Source: Caldithrix abyssi | GTDB lineage: Bacteria > Calditrichota > Calditrichia > Calditrichales > Calditrichaceae | DNA length: 64,000 bases | Direction of reading: 5' to 3' | Assembly: GCA_011369465.1 (NCBI GenBank) | Contig: DRQG01000072.1 | Location: 1 to 64,000, forward strand | In this document: positions 44,142-53,922 of the stretch, in pieces | Layout of the letters: every line of letters starts with the position of its first letter | How positions within the stretch are numbered: the stretch's first letter is position 1 | Made by a program: the position numbers and the translations under genes | The notes under the pieces: generated by a model | Seen by the model: only the letters and a program-made list of their open reading frames with translations | What the model was told of the DNA's origin: nothing | The model's database searches: none

Positions 44142-45881
44142 TTAACCTGCTTTCTGCAAGGACTCTTCCAGAAGCTGCATTTCGTGCAGGCGCGCGTATA
44201 AACCGTTTTGTTGAATCAGATGGTCATGACGTCCCTGTTCCACGATACGCCCGTTATCAAGAACGATAATGTGGTTGGCGTCTTTTATGGCCGAAATACG
44301 GTGTGAAATCCACAAACAGGTTTTTCCGCGCATCACCTGTCGTAAATTGTTCAGGATGGTTTCTTCGGTAATGGTATCCACAGCCGAAAGAGCGTCGTCC
44401 AGCAGCAAAATGGCCGGCTTTTTTAATATGGCCCGGGCCAGAGCAATGCGCTGTTTCTGACCTCCGGACAGATTAATGCCCCGCTCGCCAAGCATGGTTT
44501 CATATCCATCGGGAAAATCCATGATCGCTTCGTGAATACCGGCCAGAGCCGCGGCTTCTTCCACCTCCCGCCTGTCCGCATCGGGACGGCCAAAAGCGAT
44601 ATTGTTATGAATGGTATCGGAAAAGAGAAACGATTCCTGCGGTACATAACCGATGTGGGCGCGTAACGTTTTCGGATCAATGGAAAGGATATCCTGTCCA
44701 TCCACAAAGAGTTGGCCTTTTGCCGGATCGAATGTCCGGGTAAGCAGGTGCATTAAAGTAGATTTTCCGCTGCCCGTCTTACCCACTACGGCAGCAATTT
44801 TCCCCTGGGGAATTTCAAAATGTATGTCCTGCAATACAGCCCGCCTGGTATATGGATAATGAAATGAAAGATGACGGAAAGCAATTTCACCGCGAACAGC
44901 GGATTGTGGAGAAGGCGGTAAGGCCTGCTGCTGCATCGGCTGCTCCAGTAAAATATGATCCAGCCGCTTCATGGAGGCCACCCCCTGATAAAACAGACCC
45001 ATTACCCATCCCAAAGCGATAGAAGGCCAAACCAGCATATTCATATACAGATTAAAGGCCACAAACTGTCCCAGTGTAATGGTTCCGTTAATAATCAATC
45101 GTCCGCCAATTAACAGAATCATGGCGATACCCGCACCAACGATCAGCATCATTATCGGCCGGAAGGCGGCGTACACCTTCATATAATGCATATTCTTTTT
45201 TATATAGTCTTTATTCAGCACATTGAACAGATCAATTTCGGAACGCTCGCGCACATAAGCCTTAACAATCCGGATACCGGCCAGATTTTCCTGCGTACGT
45301 GTGCTGATGGCGGCAAACTGGTTTTGCACATCCAGAAACCGGCGGTTGATTTCCTGATTGAGACGATTAACCACATATACCATTAGCGGCGCCGGAATAA
45401 GCGCAATTAAAGTAAGCAGCGGGCTGATCTTCAACATCATGGTAATGGCAAACACAAAGGCGGTTACGGTATTAAAGGTGTACATCAACCCCGGGCCCAG
45501 CACGGATCGTATGGCCGTTAAATCATTGGTAAGCCGGGCCATAATATCACCGGTATTGTTACGCAGATAAAAGGCTGCCGGCAGGCTTTGCAAGCGGGTG
45601 AATAAATCATTTCGTAAATCGTTTTCGATCAGGCGGGAAACCACAATTACCGTTTTTCTGGTAAAAAAGCGAAATACGCCGGCTATAACGGTTACCCCGA
45701 CAAGCAGCAACCCATAGCGCAGCAGGCGCAAAGGAACTATTTGCCGCCCCAGGTAGTCGATCGCTTCCTTTACAATAAGCGGGTTTACAATGGCAACAAG
45801 ATTGCTAAGAACGATAAACAAAAATCCCGCTGTTAGTCGTGCTTTATACTTTAGCAGATACGGCCAAAGCCGTTTGATCAT
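44142..45881 (-). CDS. ABC exporter, fused permease and ATPase, 579 aa
   Basis: A half-size ABC export protein that should work as a dimer. Six membrane helices fill the first 300 residues; the ATPase follows with Walker A GKTGSGKST, the signature NLSGGQKQRIALARA and Walker B AILLLDDALSAVD. Lipids, drugs or peptides are typical cargo. GGAG is 16 bases upstream of the ATG, slightly far. It is 32 bp downstream of the TPR gene, so they may share a transcript. Confidence 0.92.
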   Translation of the reverse strand: MIKRLWPYLLKYKARLTAGFLFIVLSNLVAIVNPLIVKEAIDYLGRQIVPLRLLRYGLLLVGVTVIAGVFRFFTRKTVIVVSRLIENDLRNDLFTRLQSLPAAFYLRNNTGDIMARLTNDLTAIRSVLGPGLMYTFNTVTAFVFAITMMLKISPLLTLIALIPAPLMVYVVNRLNQEINRRFLDVQNQFAAISTRTQENLAGIRIVKAYVRERSEIDLFNVLNKDYIKKNMHYMKVYAAFRPIMMLIVGAGIAMILLIGGRLIINGTITLGQFVAFNLYMNMLVWPSIALGWVMGLFYQGVASMKRLDHILLEQPMQQQALPPSPQSAVRGEIAFRHLSFHYPYTRRAVLQDIHFEIPQGKIAAVVGKTGSGKSTLMHLLTRTFDPAKGQLFVDGQDILSIDPKTLRAHIGYVPQESFLFSDTIHNNIAFGRPDADRREVEEAAALAGIHEAIMDFPDGYETMLGERGINLSGGQKQRIALARAILKKPAILLLDDALSAVDTITEETILNNLRQVMRGKTCLWISHRISAIKDANHIIVLDNGRIVEQGRHDHLIQQNGLYARLHEMQLLEESLQKAG

Positions 45882-45913
45882 ATTGCGGATAAGAGAACTC
45901 CTTTGTAAAATCT

Positions 45914-47440
45914 TTATAAATGATCCAAAGCCCGATTTACCTGAATGCGCAGTCGGGGATTATCGGATTCTCCCGCCCTTTCGTAATGGGCCCGGGCGGC
46001 TTCTTTTTTATTGAGCCGCAGATAAGCGTTCCCGATCTGATAGTGCGTGTAGGGCAGCAGCCAGTCCGGTTCCTCCGGCTGCTCTGCCAGAATTTTTTTA
46101 AACAAAGCAATCGCTTCGGAAGTTCGTCCTTTTTTAAGATAAACCAAACCTAAATTATAGAAGAATTCGTTTTTCTTATCGACATAGCGGCCGCTATCGA
46201 TTTCTTCCTTCAGACGATTTAGCACCACCAACGCGGAATCCAGCTTTTGAGTTTCCCGATAGTTGCGGGCATAGATCAATTGTTTGTCAAACCAGGTAAG
46301 CGGATTTTGCAGGCGCTGCCGGGCATTTTTAACCGCCCCTTGCATGTAAGCGTATATCTCCTCTTTTCCCGCCACGTCTCTGTAGCACTGTTCCGCTTTG
46401 GCGCGGTTACCGAGCATCTCGTAACTCTCACCCAAATGAACCATGCCCCAGGCATAAATCCAGTGGCGCTTCCCGTCTTTGGGCGGTATGTTCTTCACCG
46501 CCAGTTTGTAGTGTTCAACCGCCTCTCCGAAACGGTTCATTTTAAAATATATCTGGCCCACAAAATAATGTGCACGGTTCATAGCAAATTTTAAACGGGC
46601 GTCTTTTCTGGCCAGCGCTTTTTTATATAGTTGAAGCGCCGCCGGATAGTCATTCATGTACATTTCGCAGCGCGCCTGGGATAAGATAAAAAAGGTGTTT
46701 TCCGGATAGGCTCTGGCCAGTTTAGCCCATAAATCCCGCGCTCTGAGGTAGTTGTATTCAAAATACATGTAGGTCATTGCCAGGAAAAACCGGGCTTCAC
46801 TCTTTACAAAACTTCCTTTGCTGATGGCCAGTTTCAGCTCTTCCAGACCCTTTTTTTTATCCCCTTCAATACCGAGAATATAGGAAAGCATCTTTATTAC
46901 GCCCGGCAGAATATCGGCGTAGTAATGATAAATTCCCAACCCCAGATAGGCATTGTAATATTCGGGATCGGCTTCAACGATCTCTTCCAGCAGGTCTTTG
47001 CCTTCCTTACCATACCAATAGGCTTTTATCCAGCTGCTGTTCATGATATAATAGCGGCCCAGATTCCCGTAAATAGCGCCCAGAAAAAATTTGGCGTCCA
47101 GGTCTTCTTCGTTTTTTTCGAGCTGTTTCTCGGCTGCCTCTATGCCCTGATCGGATATCTTTTCAAATTGTTCGGCCACATCGGCCATGCGCACATCCTG
47201 CGTGTACATCCAAAAATACACGGCCGACTTAAGGAAATAACCGGCAGGGTCCTGCGGATATTCCCGAATGAGACTGTCGAACAGAGCGATAGCCTGTTCA
47301 AAACGCATATTCAGGGTGAGGTCAACCCCGCGCTGAATCAATTTTTCATTCAGAGCCGCCCGGGCAGGTTGATTAGCGGCAAGTATAAAAACGATTATAT
47401 AAAACAGCGGCTTGAGAAATCGCATTATGAGAGCTCTCAT
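45914..47440 (-). CDS. Exported TPR-repeat protein, 508 aa
   Basis: After a signal peptide (two ATGs, Met1 and Met6, both possible; 1-28) come many tetratricopeptide helices (QAIALFDSLIREYPQDPAGYFLKSAVYF, ALKLYKKAL-type segments, YNLGLVYLKKGRTSEAIALFKKIL). It is a scaffold for periplasmic or outer-membrane contacts. The partner is unknown; its neighbours are an ABC exporter downstream and an AGCS symporter upstream (29 bp). Confidence 0.8.
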   Translation of the reverse strand: MRALIMRFLKPLFYIIVFILAANQPARAALNEKLIQRGVDLTLNMRFEQAIALFDSLIREYPQDPAGYFLKSAVYFWMYTQDVRMADVAEQFEKISDQGIEAAEKQLEKNEEDLDAKFFLGAIYGNLGRYYIMNSSWIKAYWYGKEGKDLLEEIVEADPEYYNAYLGLGIYHYYADILPGVIKMLSYILGIEGDKKKGLEELKLAISKGSFVKSEARFFLAMTYMYFEYNYLRARDLWAKLARAYPENTFFILSQARCEMYMNDYPAALQLYKKALARKDARLKFAMNRAHYFVGQIYFKMNRFGEAVEHYKLAVKNIPPKDGKRHWIYAWGMVHLGESYEMLGNRAKAEQCYRDVAGKEEIYAYMQGAVKNARQRLQNPLTWFDKQLIYARNYRETQKLDSALVVLNRLKEEIDSGRYVDKKNEFFYNLGLVYLKKGRTSEAIALFKKILAEQPEEPDWLLPYTHYQIGNAYLRLNKKEAARAHYERAGESDNPRLRIQVNRALDHL

Positions 47441-47468
47441 TTCTGGTTTGGCTGAAAATCCAATGACC

Positions 47469-48929
47469 TCATATTTTTTGTTTGCCCAACCGCTCTTTGG
47501 TTATGGCTGCCACCGTTCCGGCTAAAAATAGCAATCCCACCAAATTAGGAAAGGCCATCAGTGCATTCCCGATATTTCCTATATGCCACACAATATTCAA
47601 GTAATCAAAGCTTTCGCCAGCAATGGGTGTTACAACCGCGCCGATAAAAAGAAATAGTATAAAAACCCACCGATAGGGTAAAATTACTTTGTTTCCGCCG
47701 AAATACTCGATGCATTTTTCTCCGTAATAGGACCAGCCGATCAGAGTTGTATAGCCGAAAACAAAGGAAGCAACGGCGATAATCGTACCTCCCAGGCCAA
47801 AAGGGATAACCGTGTTAAACGCTTTTTGGGTGACAAGGATGCTGGTGATGTTGTTTTCCATGCCCAACCCCTGCCAGGCCTGGGTTTGCATGTAAGCGCC
47901 GGTGAGAATAATTGTAAGGGTGGTCATTGTGTTAACCAGAATCGTATCGATAAACACACCGGTCATGGCAATGAGGCCGTTCTTGGTGGGTTCTTCCGAA
48001 GCCGAGGCACCCTGTGCAATAGCTGCCGAACCCAGCCCCGCTTCGTTGGACAGCAGCCCCCGGCTCACTCCGCTTTGTATGGCCAAACCGGCCGTGGCGC
48101 CGATCATCGGTTGAAGACCGAACGCCGATTTAAAAATAAGTACAAACGCTTCGGGAATATGTGTAATATTGGCGATAATTACCCATAAGGCAAAGAAAAT
48201 ATAGAATATGATCATCGCCGGAACCAGTTTTTCGGAAACGCGTCCGATTTTTTTAATGCCGCCAATGATCACAATACCTACCAGAAAAGCAATGACGGCG
48301 CCGATGATAAAATAATAAATAGCCGGCGCCTGTTGGCCGGCTACCCCGCCATGAAAAATGCGATTTATGGAATTGGCCAAAGATGCGGTCATCGAGTTGG
48401 ACTGAGCCATATTACCCGTTCCGATCAGGCAGGCAATGGCTCCAAACAGAGCAAAGGCGCCGCCCAGCCACTTTCCAAGGGTTTTATTCTTTAGTCCGTT
48501 TTTTACATAGTACATGGGGCCGCCGGCCATAGTGCCGTTGGGCGCCACTTCCCGGTAATAGACGCCTAAAAAACCTTCGGCGTATTTGGTAGCCATACCA
48601 AACAGACCGGCAATCCACATATACAACGGCGCTCCCGGTCCGCCTATAGCTATCGCCGTTGCCACTCCGGCAATGTTGCCGTTGCCAACCGTTGCCGCCA
48701 AAGCCGTCATCAGAGCGGCAAATGGCGAAATATCACCTTTACCTTCCTCACTATGCGTTTCTTTGGAAAAAATCAAACGAAGCGAAGCAAAAAATCGGGA
48801 AAATTGTACACCCCGCGTTCTGAAGGTTAAATAGACTCCCGTTCCCAAAAGCAATACGATCATCTCCGGGCCCCATAAAAGCAGATCCATTTCTCTGGTC
48901 CACTGCAGAAGTCGGTCAAAAAAACCCAT
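47469..48929 (-). CDS. Alanine/glycine:cation symporter (AGCS family), 486 aa
   Basis: A Na+-coupled small-amino-acid symporter. The family hallmarks GNGNIAGVATAIAIGGPGA, FGMATKYAEGFLGVYYR and GAGSAAIAQGAS-type text (EAGLGSAAIAQGASAS) are present, with about eight to ten hydrophobic helices. AAGGAGAA lies before the ATG. It may be transcribed with the TPR gene. It is one of four Na+-dependent symporters in this window. Confidence 0.93.
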   Translation of the reverse strand: MGFFDRLLQWTREMDLLLWGPEMIVLLLGTGVYLTFRTRGVQFSRFFASLRLIFSKETHSEEGKGDISPFAALMTALAATVGNGNIAGVATAIAIGGPGAPLYMWIAGLFGMATKYAEGFLGVYYREVAPNGTMAGGPMYYVKNGLKNKTLGKWLGGAFALFGAIACLIGTGNMAQSNSMTASLANSINRIFHGGVAGQQAPAIYYFIIGAVIAFLVGIVIIGGIKKIGRVSEKLVPAMIIFYIFFALWVIIANITHIPEAFVLIFKSAFGLQPMIGATAGLAIQSGVSRGLLSNEAGLGSAAIAQGASASEEPTKNGLIAMTGVFIDTILVNTMTTLTIILTGAYMQTQAWQGLGMENNITSILVTQKAFNTVIPFGLGGTIIAVASFVFGYTTLIGWSYYGEKCIEYFGGNKVILPYRWVFILFLFIGAVVTPIAGESFDYLNIVWHIGNIGNALMAFPNLVGLLFLAGTVAAITKERLGKQKI

Positions 48930-49013
48930 ATAGTATTCTCCTTATACTGCGTAATGCAAACAGACGGCTGTTAAATCATTCGGTTTTAATCAACAATCGT
49001 TGGTCCGTTTTAG

Positions 49014-50357
49014 TTAAAATATCCCAAAGAGGTTAAGTAAAATTAAAAAGATGATTACCGGAATAAAATAGCGGATCATAAAAATCCAGAGCTGCCGTCC
49101 TTTGGAAAAAGCGGATGAACCGGTTTCGATTTCATCGGCCGCATATTTTGCGCCCCATACCCAGCCGATAAATATGGAAAGTACAAAAGCGCCAAAGGCC
49201 AGGGAAAAATCACCGAAAATAAAACTCATCTGGCTAAGAAAGTCCTGTGAAGCCAGCCGCTTCGGTATCCAGCCGAAGTGACTCCAATATGCGCTGGCGC
49301 CCTGCGAAAGCGCGGAAGGCAGACCCAGCAAAAAGGCGACAAAGGCTACAATCCACACCACGGTTTTCCGACTCATTTTCATTTCGTCCACCACATAAGC
49401 CACAGGCACTTCGAGCAAAGAGATGGTAGATGTAAGCGCGGCTACGGACAGCAGAATAAAAAATAGCGCCCCAACAATGAGGCCGCCGGGCATCTGCAGG
49501 AACAATTCCGGAAGTACGACAAAAACCAGCGTTGGACCTGCTTCGGGACTTTTGCCCATGGCAAACAAGGCCGGGAAGATAACCAGCCCGGCCATAATGG
49601 CGATCAGCGTATCAAATAGAGCAATATACACCGCGGAAGTTACCAGGTTTTCCTTTTTGGACACATAACTGCCATAGGTTATCATCAGCCCCATTCCCAG
49701 GCTAAGCGAAAAAAAGGCCTGTCCCAATGCGGCCAGTATGGTTTTTCCGCTAATTTTACTGAAGTCGGGCATCAGATAAAATGACAAACCTTTTTCCGCC
49801 CCGTCAAGTGTAACCGAGTACACGATAAGCCCCACCAGCAGGATAAAAAAAATGGGCATTAAAATTTTGGACCATTTTTCGATACCGCCGGAGACTCCGC
49901 CATGTACGATAAGTGCGGTAATTATGATAAAAAAAGCAAAAAGCGGGATCACCGTCAACGGATCGCCAATGAACTGGCCAAAATTTCCCGGATTGCCCAC
50001 AAACATTTTATAGATATACCCAACTGTCCATCCGGCAATGACGCCGTAAAAAGAAAGGATACCCAGGCCGGTTATTACGCCCAGATACCCTACCGCTTTC
50101 CAGGCGCTGCCGGGTTTAATAGCCTCTATGGCTCCAACAGGGTTGCGCTGCACGGAACGCCCCAGAGCCAATTCGGCAAACATATACGGCAAACCGATCG
50201 CGATAACAAAAAAGACATAAACAAATACGAAAGCCGCCCCGCCGTTTTCACCCACAATATACGGGAAGCGCCAGATATTGCCTAAGCCAATTGCGGAACC
50301 GGCCGCGGCAAATACAAATCCTAATTTTGAACTCCACTCTCCTCTGTGTGCTGCCAT
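49014..50357 (-). CDS. Sodium-dependent transporter (NSS/SNF family), 447 aa
   Basis: A LeuT-fold Na+ symporter: KLGFVFAAAGSAIGLGNIWRFPYIVGENGG gives the helix-1 site, and eleven to twelve helices follow. It is the shorter, prokaryotic 11-helix type, unlike the 481 aa NSS protein at 27076. The substrate is probably an amino acid. GGAG stands 8 bases before the ATG. It shares the leftward run with the AGCS gene. Confidence 0.93.
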   Translation of the reverse strand: MAAHRGEWSSKLGFVFAAAGSAIGLGNIWRFPYIVGENGGAAFVFVYVFFVIAIGLPYMFAELALGRSVQRNPVGAIEAIKPGSAWKAVGYLGVITGLGILSFYGVIAGWTVGYIYKMFVGNPGNFGQFIGDPLTVIPLFAFFIIITALIVHGGVSGGIEKWSKILMPIFFILLVGLIVYSVTLDGAEKGLSFYLMPDFSKISGKTILAALGQAFFSLSLGMGLMITYGSYVSKKENLVTSAVYIALFDTLIAIMAGLVIFPALFAMGKSPEAGPTLVFVVLPELFLQMPGGLIVGALFFILLSVAALTSTISLLEVPVAYVVDEMKMSRKTVVWIVAFVAFLLGLPSALSQGASAYWSHFGWIPKRLASQDFLSQMSFIFGDFSLAFGAFVLSIFIGWVWGAKYAADEIETGSSAFSKGRQLWIFMIRYFIPVIIFLILLNLFGIF

Positions 50358-50700
50358 CGCTGAGTTCTCCTACATTATTTGTGACCGGGATGTTTCGCGT
50401 TGAGGTTTTATCGAAAGGATAAAATATAAATAAAAGAGGCTTCGGTTAAAAATAAAAATACAGATGTAAGATATTCGGCGCCCACGCCTTCATCTGATTT
50501 AACATTTCCCCTACCCCTTGTTTCTTCTAAAAAACCCAAAGGAAGTAAACTTTCCAAAAGTAATCATAAAATGATATAATTAGTACAGATTTTTTATTCT
50601 TTTGACATTTAAATTCGTGATACTTATAACAGTGCTTGTATTATTTAGTTTTATATTTTAAATTTTAGATTGGGTTTTATTATTGCCTTAAAGAGTTTAT
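50358..50700. other. Divergent spacer with promoter
   Basis: 343 bp between the leftward NSS gene and the rightward PEGA/Omp28 cassette. It has no gene; its main visible content is the strong rightward promoter at 50602-50630. Confidence 0.5.
50602..50630 (+). promoter_or_regulatory. Strong sigma-70-type promoter for the exported-protein cassette
   Basis: TTGACA (50602-50607), a 17-base spacer, and TATAAC (50625-50630), 5 of 6 to consensus; about 70 bp before the ATG at 50701. It is the best promoter match I found in the window. Confidence 0.8.
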
Positions 50701-51906
50701 ATGAAAAAATCCGTCATCTTTCCTATTATTATTCTGTCATTTCTGAACTCATGCGGACTAAAACAACCGACGCAGGGCATGGGGCCGGAACGTGACAACG
50801 GTTCTATCTATGTCAAATCCAATCCCGCCGGGGCGCAGATTATCCTGGATGGCACGGATCAGGGCAAGGTTACACCGGATACGCTCTATGCCGTTCCCGT
50901 AGGGAATCACACCATACGTCTTTTTAAAGAGGGTTACCAAAGCAAACCCGATTCGTTTGTTGTCACCGTTGAAAAAAATAAATTAACGGCTTTGGCCGTT
51001 ACTCTGGAAAAAATTGAACGCCTCGGAAAAATTGAAGTGCACAGTTTTCCGGAAGGCGGCGAGATCGTTGTGGACGGACAGACCACCGGCCGAAGCACAC
51101 CCGATACCATTGCCCTGGAGCCCGGACCTCATTTAATTGAAATTATTAAAAACGGCTACCGCAATCAGGCCAAAGAAATTAACATCCTTCAGGATTCTAC
51201 GGTTGTTTTTAATGCCAATCTGCCCATATTCCAGCGTGTTTTATTCGAATCATTCGCCAATGTGTCCTGCATCCCCTGCGTGCCGGCAACCGAAAATCTG
51301 CTGCGGTTTGTAGAAAAAGACACGACCAACCAATACGCCATCATCGAATACTTTGCTTTCTGGCCCAGCCGAAACGATCCTTTTTATAACGTTGCTCCCG
51401 ATGATGTCAACGAGAGATTGCAATATTATACCATATCCGGCTTGCCCACACTTTATCTGAACGGCCTGGTAAAACTGACCGATGAGGATGTAAAGGATTC
51501 GACGAAACTGGATCAAAGTTTCTATAATACTCTAAATGAACAAAACAGTCCCGTGGGTATCTCCGTTAGCAAACAGAGAGAGGGGAATACCCTCACCGTA
51601 CAAATAGAGGTGTTTGATTTTGATTCAAATTTTCTTGGCACAGATCATAAACTGTTTGTAGCCATTATCGAAAACGAAATTCACCTCTCCGAGCCTCCCG
51701 GCAGTAACGGGTTAAAAGATTTTGAATATGTTTTCAGGGGATTTTTAAGCAGCAGTACCGGTGATCCTATCACCCTCCCTGCCGTACCGTTTACAATAAC
51801 ATATCAGATAGATTGGCCTAACGATTGGAATTACGAGAATTCGCGTATCGTGGCCTTTATTCAGACAGAAGCCAGTAAACGTGTCGTTCAATCATCTATT
51901 AATTAG
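50701..51906 (+). CDS. PEGA-domain lipoprotein with Omp28-like thioredoxin fold, 401 aa
   Basis: Lipobox FLNSC with the lipidated Cys18. Two PEGA carbohydrate/surface-contact repeats follow (SIYVKSNPAGAQIILDG, about 34-103; IEVHSFPEGGEIVVDG, about 108-175). The C-terminal half resembles the Omp28 thioredoxin-like family: FESFANVSCIPCVPATENL holds a CxxC at 190-193, followed by YYTISGLPTLYLNG with the cis-Pro. It may carry out disulfide exchange at the cell surface. It is the first gene of the rightward cassette, starting 9 bp before the next gene. Confidence 0.82.
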   Translation: MKKSVIFPIIILSFLNSCGLKQPTQGMGPERDNGSIYVKSNPAGAQIILDGTDQGKVTPDTLYAVPVGNHTIRLFKEGYQSKPDSFVVTVEKNKLTALAVTLEKIERLGKIEVHSFPEGGEIVVDGQTTGRSTPDTIALEPGPHLIEIIKNGYRNQAKEINILQDSTVVFNANLPIFQRVLFESFANVSCIPCVPATENLLRFVEKDTTNQYAIIEYFAFWPSRNDPFYNVAPDDVNERLQYYTISGLPTLYLNGLVKLTDEDVKDSTKLDQSFYNTLNEQNSPVGISVSKQREGNTLTVQIEVFDFDSNFLGTDHKLFVAIIENEIHLSEPPGSNGLKDFEYVFRGFLSSSTGDPITLPAVPFTITYQIDWPNDWNYENSRIVAFIQTEASKRVVQSSIN

Positions 51907-51915
51907 GGAGGATTT

Positions 51916-53784
51916 ATGAAATTCTTTACCGCAATCTTAACTATGACACTATCGCTTGTTATAATTCTTACGGCGGGAGTAAATGAACAGATCCAATTAA
52001 GTGAATCATTCGAAAACGGTGTTCCGCCCAGCGGATGGAAAACCATCAATAACGGTTTTATTTTGGACAATTGGGAAGCCAGCGGTTGGAAAGCGCATTC
52101 CGGTCAAAAATCGGCTTTTGCGGAAGCGTATTACGCTACTTTGGATCACTGGCTTGTCACACCCGCTATCGACCTGTCATCCTTCAGCCACGCTTATCTT
52201 TATTTTTACGAAGATGAAGATAATTGGAGTAACGGCGGAAGCCACCATTACATCAAAGTTTCAACAACTTCCCAAACCAATACATCCAGCTTTACCACCG
52301 TACTGGATATGACTCCTTCAAACCATACCATTGACGGCATACACGGAAACGTTGTCCAGGTGGACCTCAGCGCTTATGTTGGCAACAGCACGGTATATGT
52401 TGCTTTTCATATTCAGGGCGATGATAACTGGTATATTGACGATGTTTCCGTTACCGGTTCACAGGCACATGACGTACGGGCCATCAGCGTAGATATGAAC
52501 AGCCATTATACGGCCAACAGCTCCGTGACCCCGGGAGGCGTTGTTTCCAATGTTGGCGATAACGCCGAATCGTTTGATGTGGATTTTGGATACTATAACT
52601 GGGACGGCTCGTTAACGGTTTTAGATACGAAAACCGTTTCCAATCTGGCGGCCGGTGCTTCTGCCAGCATAACGTTTAATGCCTTTACTATCGGTGATTA
52701 TGAACGCAAATTCTTTATTCAAACCAAACTTGCCGGCGACAATGACCCAAGTAATGATATTGCCTCAAAATTTGTAAATACATTTAGCGACAATAAATCC
52801 ATGGTTGTGGTAGAAGAGGGGACCGGAACCTGGTGCCAATACTGCCCCGGCGCCGCGAGGGCGTTGGATTCTTTGTATAAAGCCCACCATGGTAGTGTAG
52901 CCGTTATCGCCAATCATAACGGTGATGATTTTACAACCACGGAAAGCGACTATCGCAACGATTATTATGGAATTAACGGTTTCCCGACTTCTGTGTTCGG
53001 AGGCACGCACCGCAAGGTTGGCGGCGCGGGGTGCGATAGCGATTGGAGCGGATTATATAATTCCTATGAATCCTTGTATAACACCGTTTTAGGCGAAAAT
53101 ACAGGATTGGAAATAGTCAATCTGAGTTATGTTGAAAACGGCGCCACGATAACAGCCACAACGCGCACACGTTACTTGACCTCCTCCTACAATACAGCCT
53201 ATCGCATGTTTTTTGTATTAATTGAGTCCCATATCGCCTACAGCTGGCAGAACTGTATGGATTCGTTGCAGCATGTAATGCGTAAAATGTACCCCGATTC
53301 GCTTGGTCAGATTTTTTATGACGGTTCCACGGCACCAACCGCAGGTATGGAAGTGGAACATCAGGTTGATTTTACCATTCCTTCCGGAGTGGTACAGGAC
53401 AACTGCCATCTGATTGCGTTTGTCCAGGAACCGACAACTAAAGAAATTTTTACCGCAGCCATTGTTCCTCTGGACGGCTCTGTAAGCGCTTTGCCCGGTG
53501 ATCATACAGCCGGTACTCCCACGCAGTTTGAGTTGCTGCAGAACTTCCCGAATCCGTTCAATCCCGTTACAACCATTCGCTTTAATGTTCCGAAAAAGTC
53601 CGGAGTGACTTTAACCGTTTATGATGCTGCGGGTAAAAAAGTACGTACCCTGGTTAACAGATTTCTGAATGCCGGTCAACATGCCGTTCGCTTTGATGGG
53701 TCTGATCTGGCCTCAGGCGTTTATTTTTACAGGCTAAGTGCCAACAATTTCAGCCAAACGAACAAGATGCTGCTCATTAAATAG
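51916..53784 (+). CDS. Surface-sorted Omp28-like thioredoxin protein, 622 aa
   Basis: A signal peptide (1-21), then a choice-of-anchor-J/MAM-like beta domain (SFENGVPPSGW ... NWYIDDVSVTG, about 30-180), a CARDB-like domain (about 187-290), and an Omp28 thioredoxin-like domain with CxxC at 307-310 (GTGTWCQYCPGAAR) and YYGINGFPTSVFGG. The C-terminal sorting domain starts NFPNPFNPVTTIRF and ends FSQTNKMLLIK. GGGAGGA precedes the ATG. Together with the PEGA protein it suggests redox work at the outer surface. Confidence 0.85.
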   Translation: MKFFTAILTMTLSLVIILTAGVNEQIQLSESFENGVPPSGWKTINNGFILDNWEASGWKAHSGQKSAFAEAYYATLDHWLVTPAIDLSSFSHAYLYFYEDEDNWSNGGSHHYIKVSTTSQTNTSSFTTVLDMTPSNHTIDGIHGNVVQVDLSAYVGNSTVYVAFHIQGDDNWYIDDVSVTGSQAHDVRAISVDMNSHYTANSSVTPGGVVSNVGDNAESFDVDFGYYNWDGSLTVLDTKTVSNLAAGASASITFNAFTIGDYERKFFIQTKLAGDNDPSNDIASKFVNTFSDNKSMVVVEEGTGTWCQYCPGAARALDSLYKAHHGSVAVIANHNGDDFTTTESDYRNDYYGINGFPTSVFGGTHRKVGGAGCDSDWSGLYNSYESLYNTVLGENTGLEIVNLSYVENGATITATTRTRYLTSSYNTAYRMFFVLIESHIAYSWQNCMDSLQHVMRKMYPDSLGQIFYDGSTAPTAGMEVEHQVDFTIPSGVVQDNCHLIAFVQEPTTKEIFTAAIVPLDGSVSALPGDHTAGTPTQFELLQNFPNPFNPVTTIRFNVPKKSGVTLTVYDAAGKKVRTLVNRFLNAGQHAVRFDGSDLASGVYFYRLSANNFSQTNKMLLIK

Positions 53785-53810
53785 GTATGGAGCGTTGTAA
53801 CATTTTAAAG

Positions 53811-53897
53811 TAATGGAGTTGTGGAGTATTGTGTATATTAATAGGTCTATAATTTCATCTGTTTTCACAATACTCCGTTACTCCCTTACCCCATTCA
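53811..53897. repeat. Octamer-type palindromic repeat, short copy C
   Basis: Left arm TAATGGAGTTGTGGAGTATT, extended by GTG (53811-53833), pairs with right arm CACAATACTCCGTTACTCCC (from 53866), with an unrelated 32-base middle. The arms use the same TGGAGTA/TACTCCA octamers as copies A and B at the gatD locus. It lies between two genes of the exported cassette and could attenuate transcription. Confidence 0.8.
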
Positions 53898-53922
53898 TAG
53901 ATAATAAACATTGAGGTAGATT

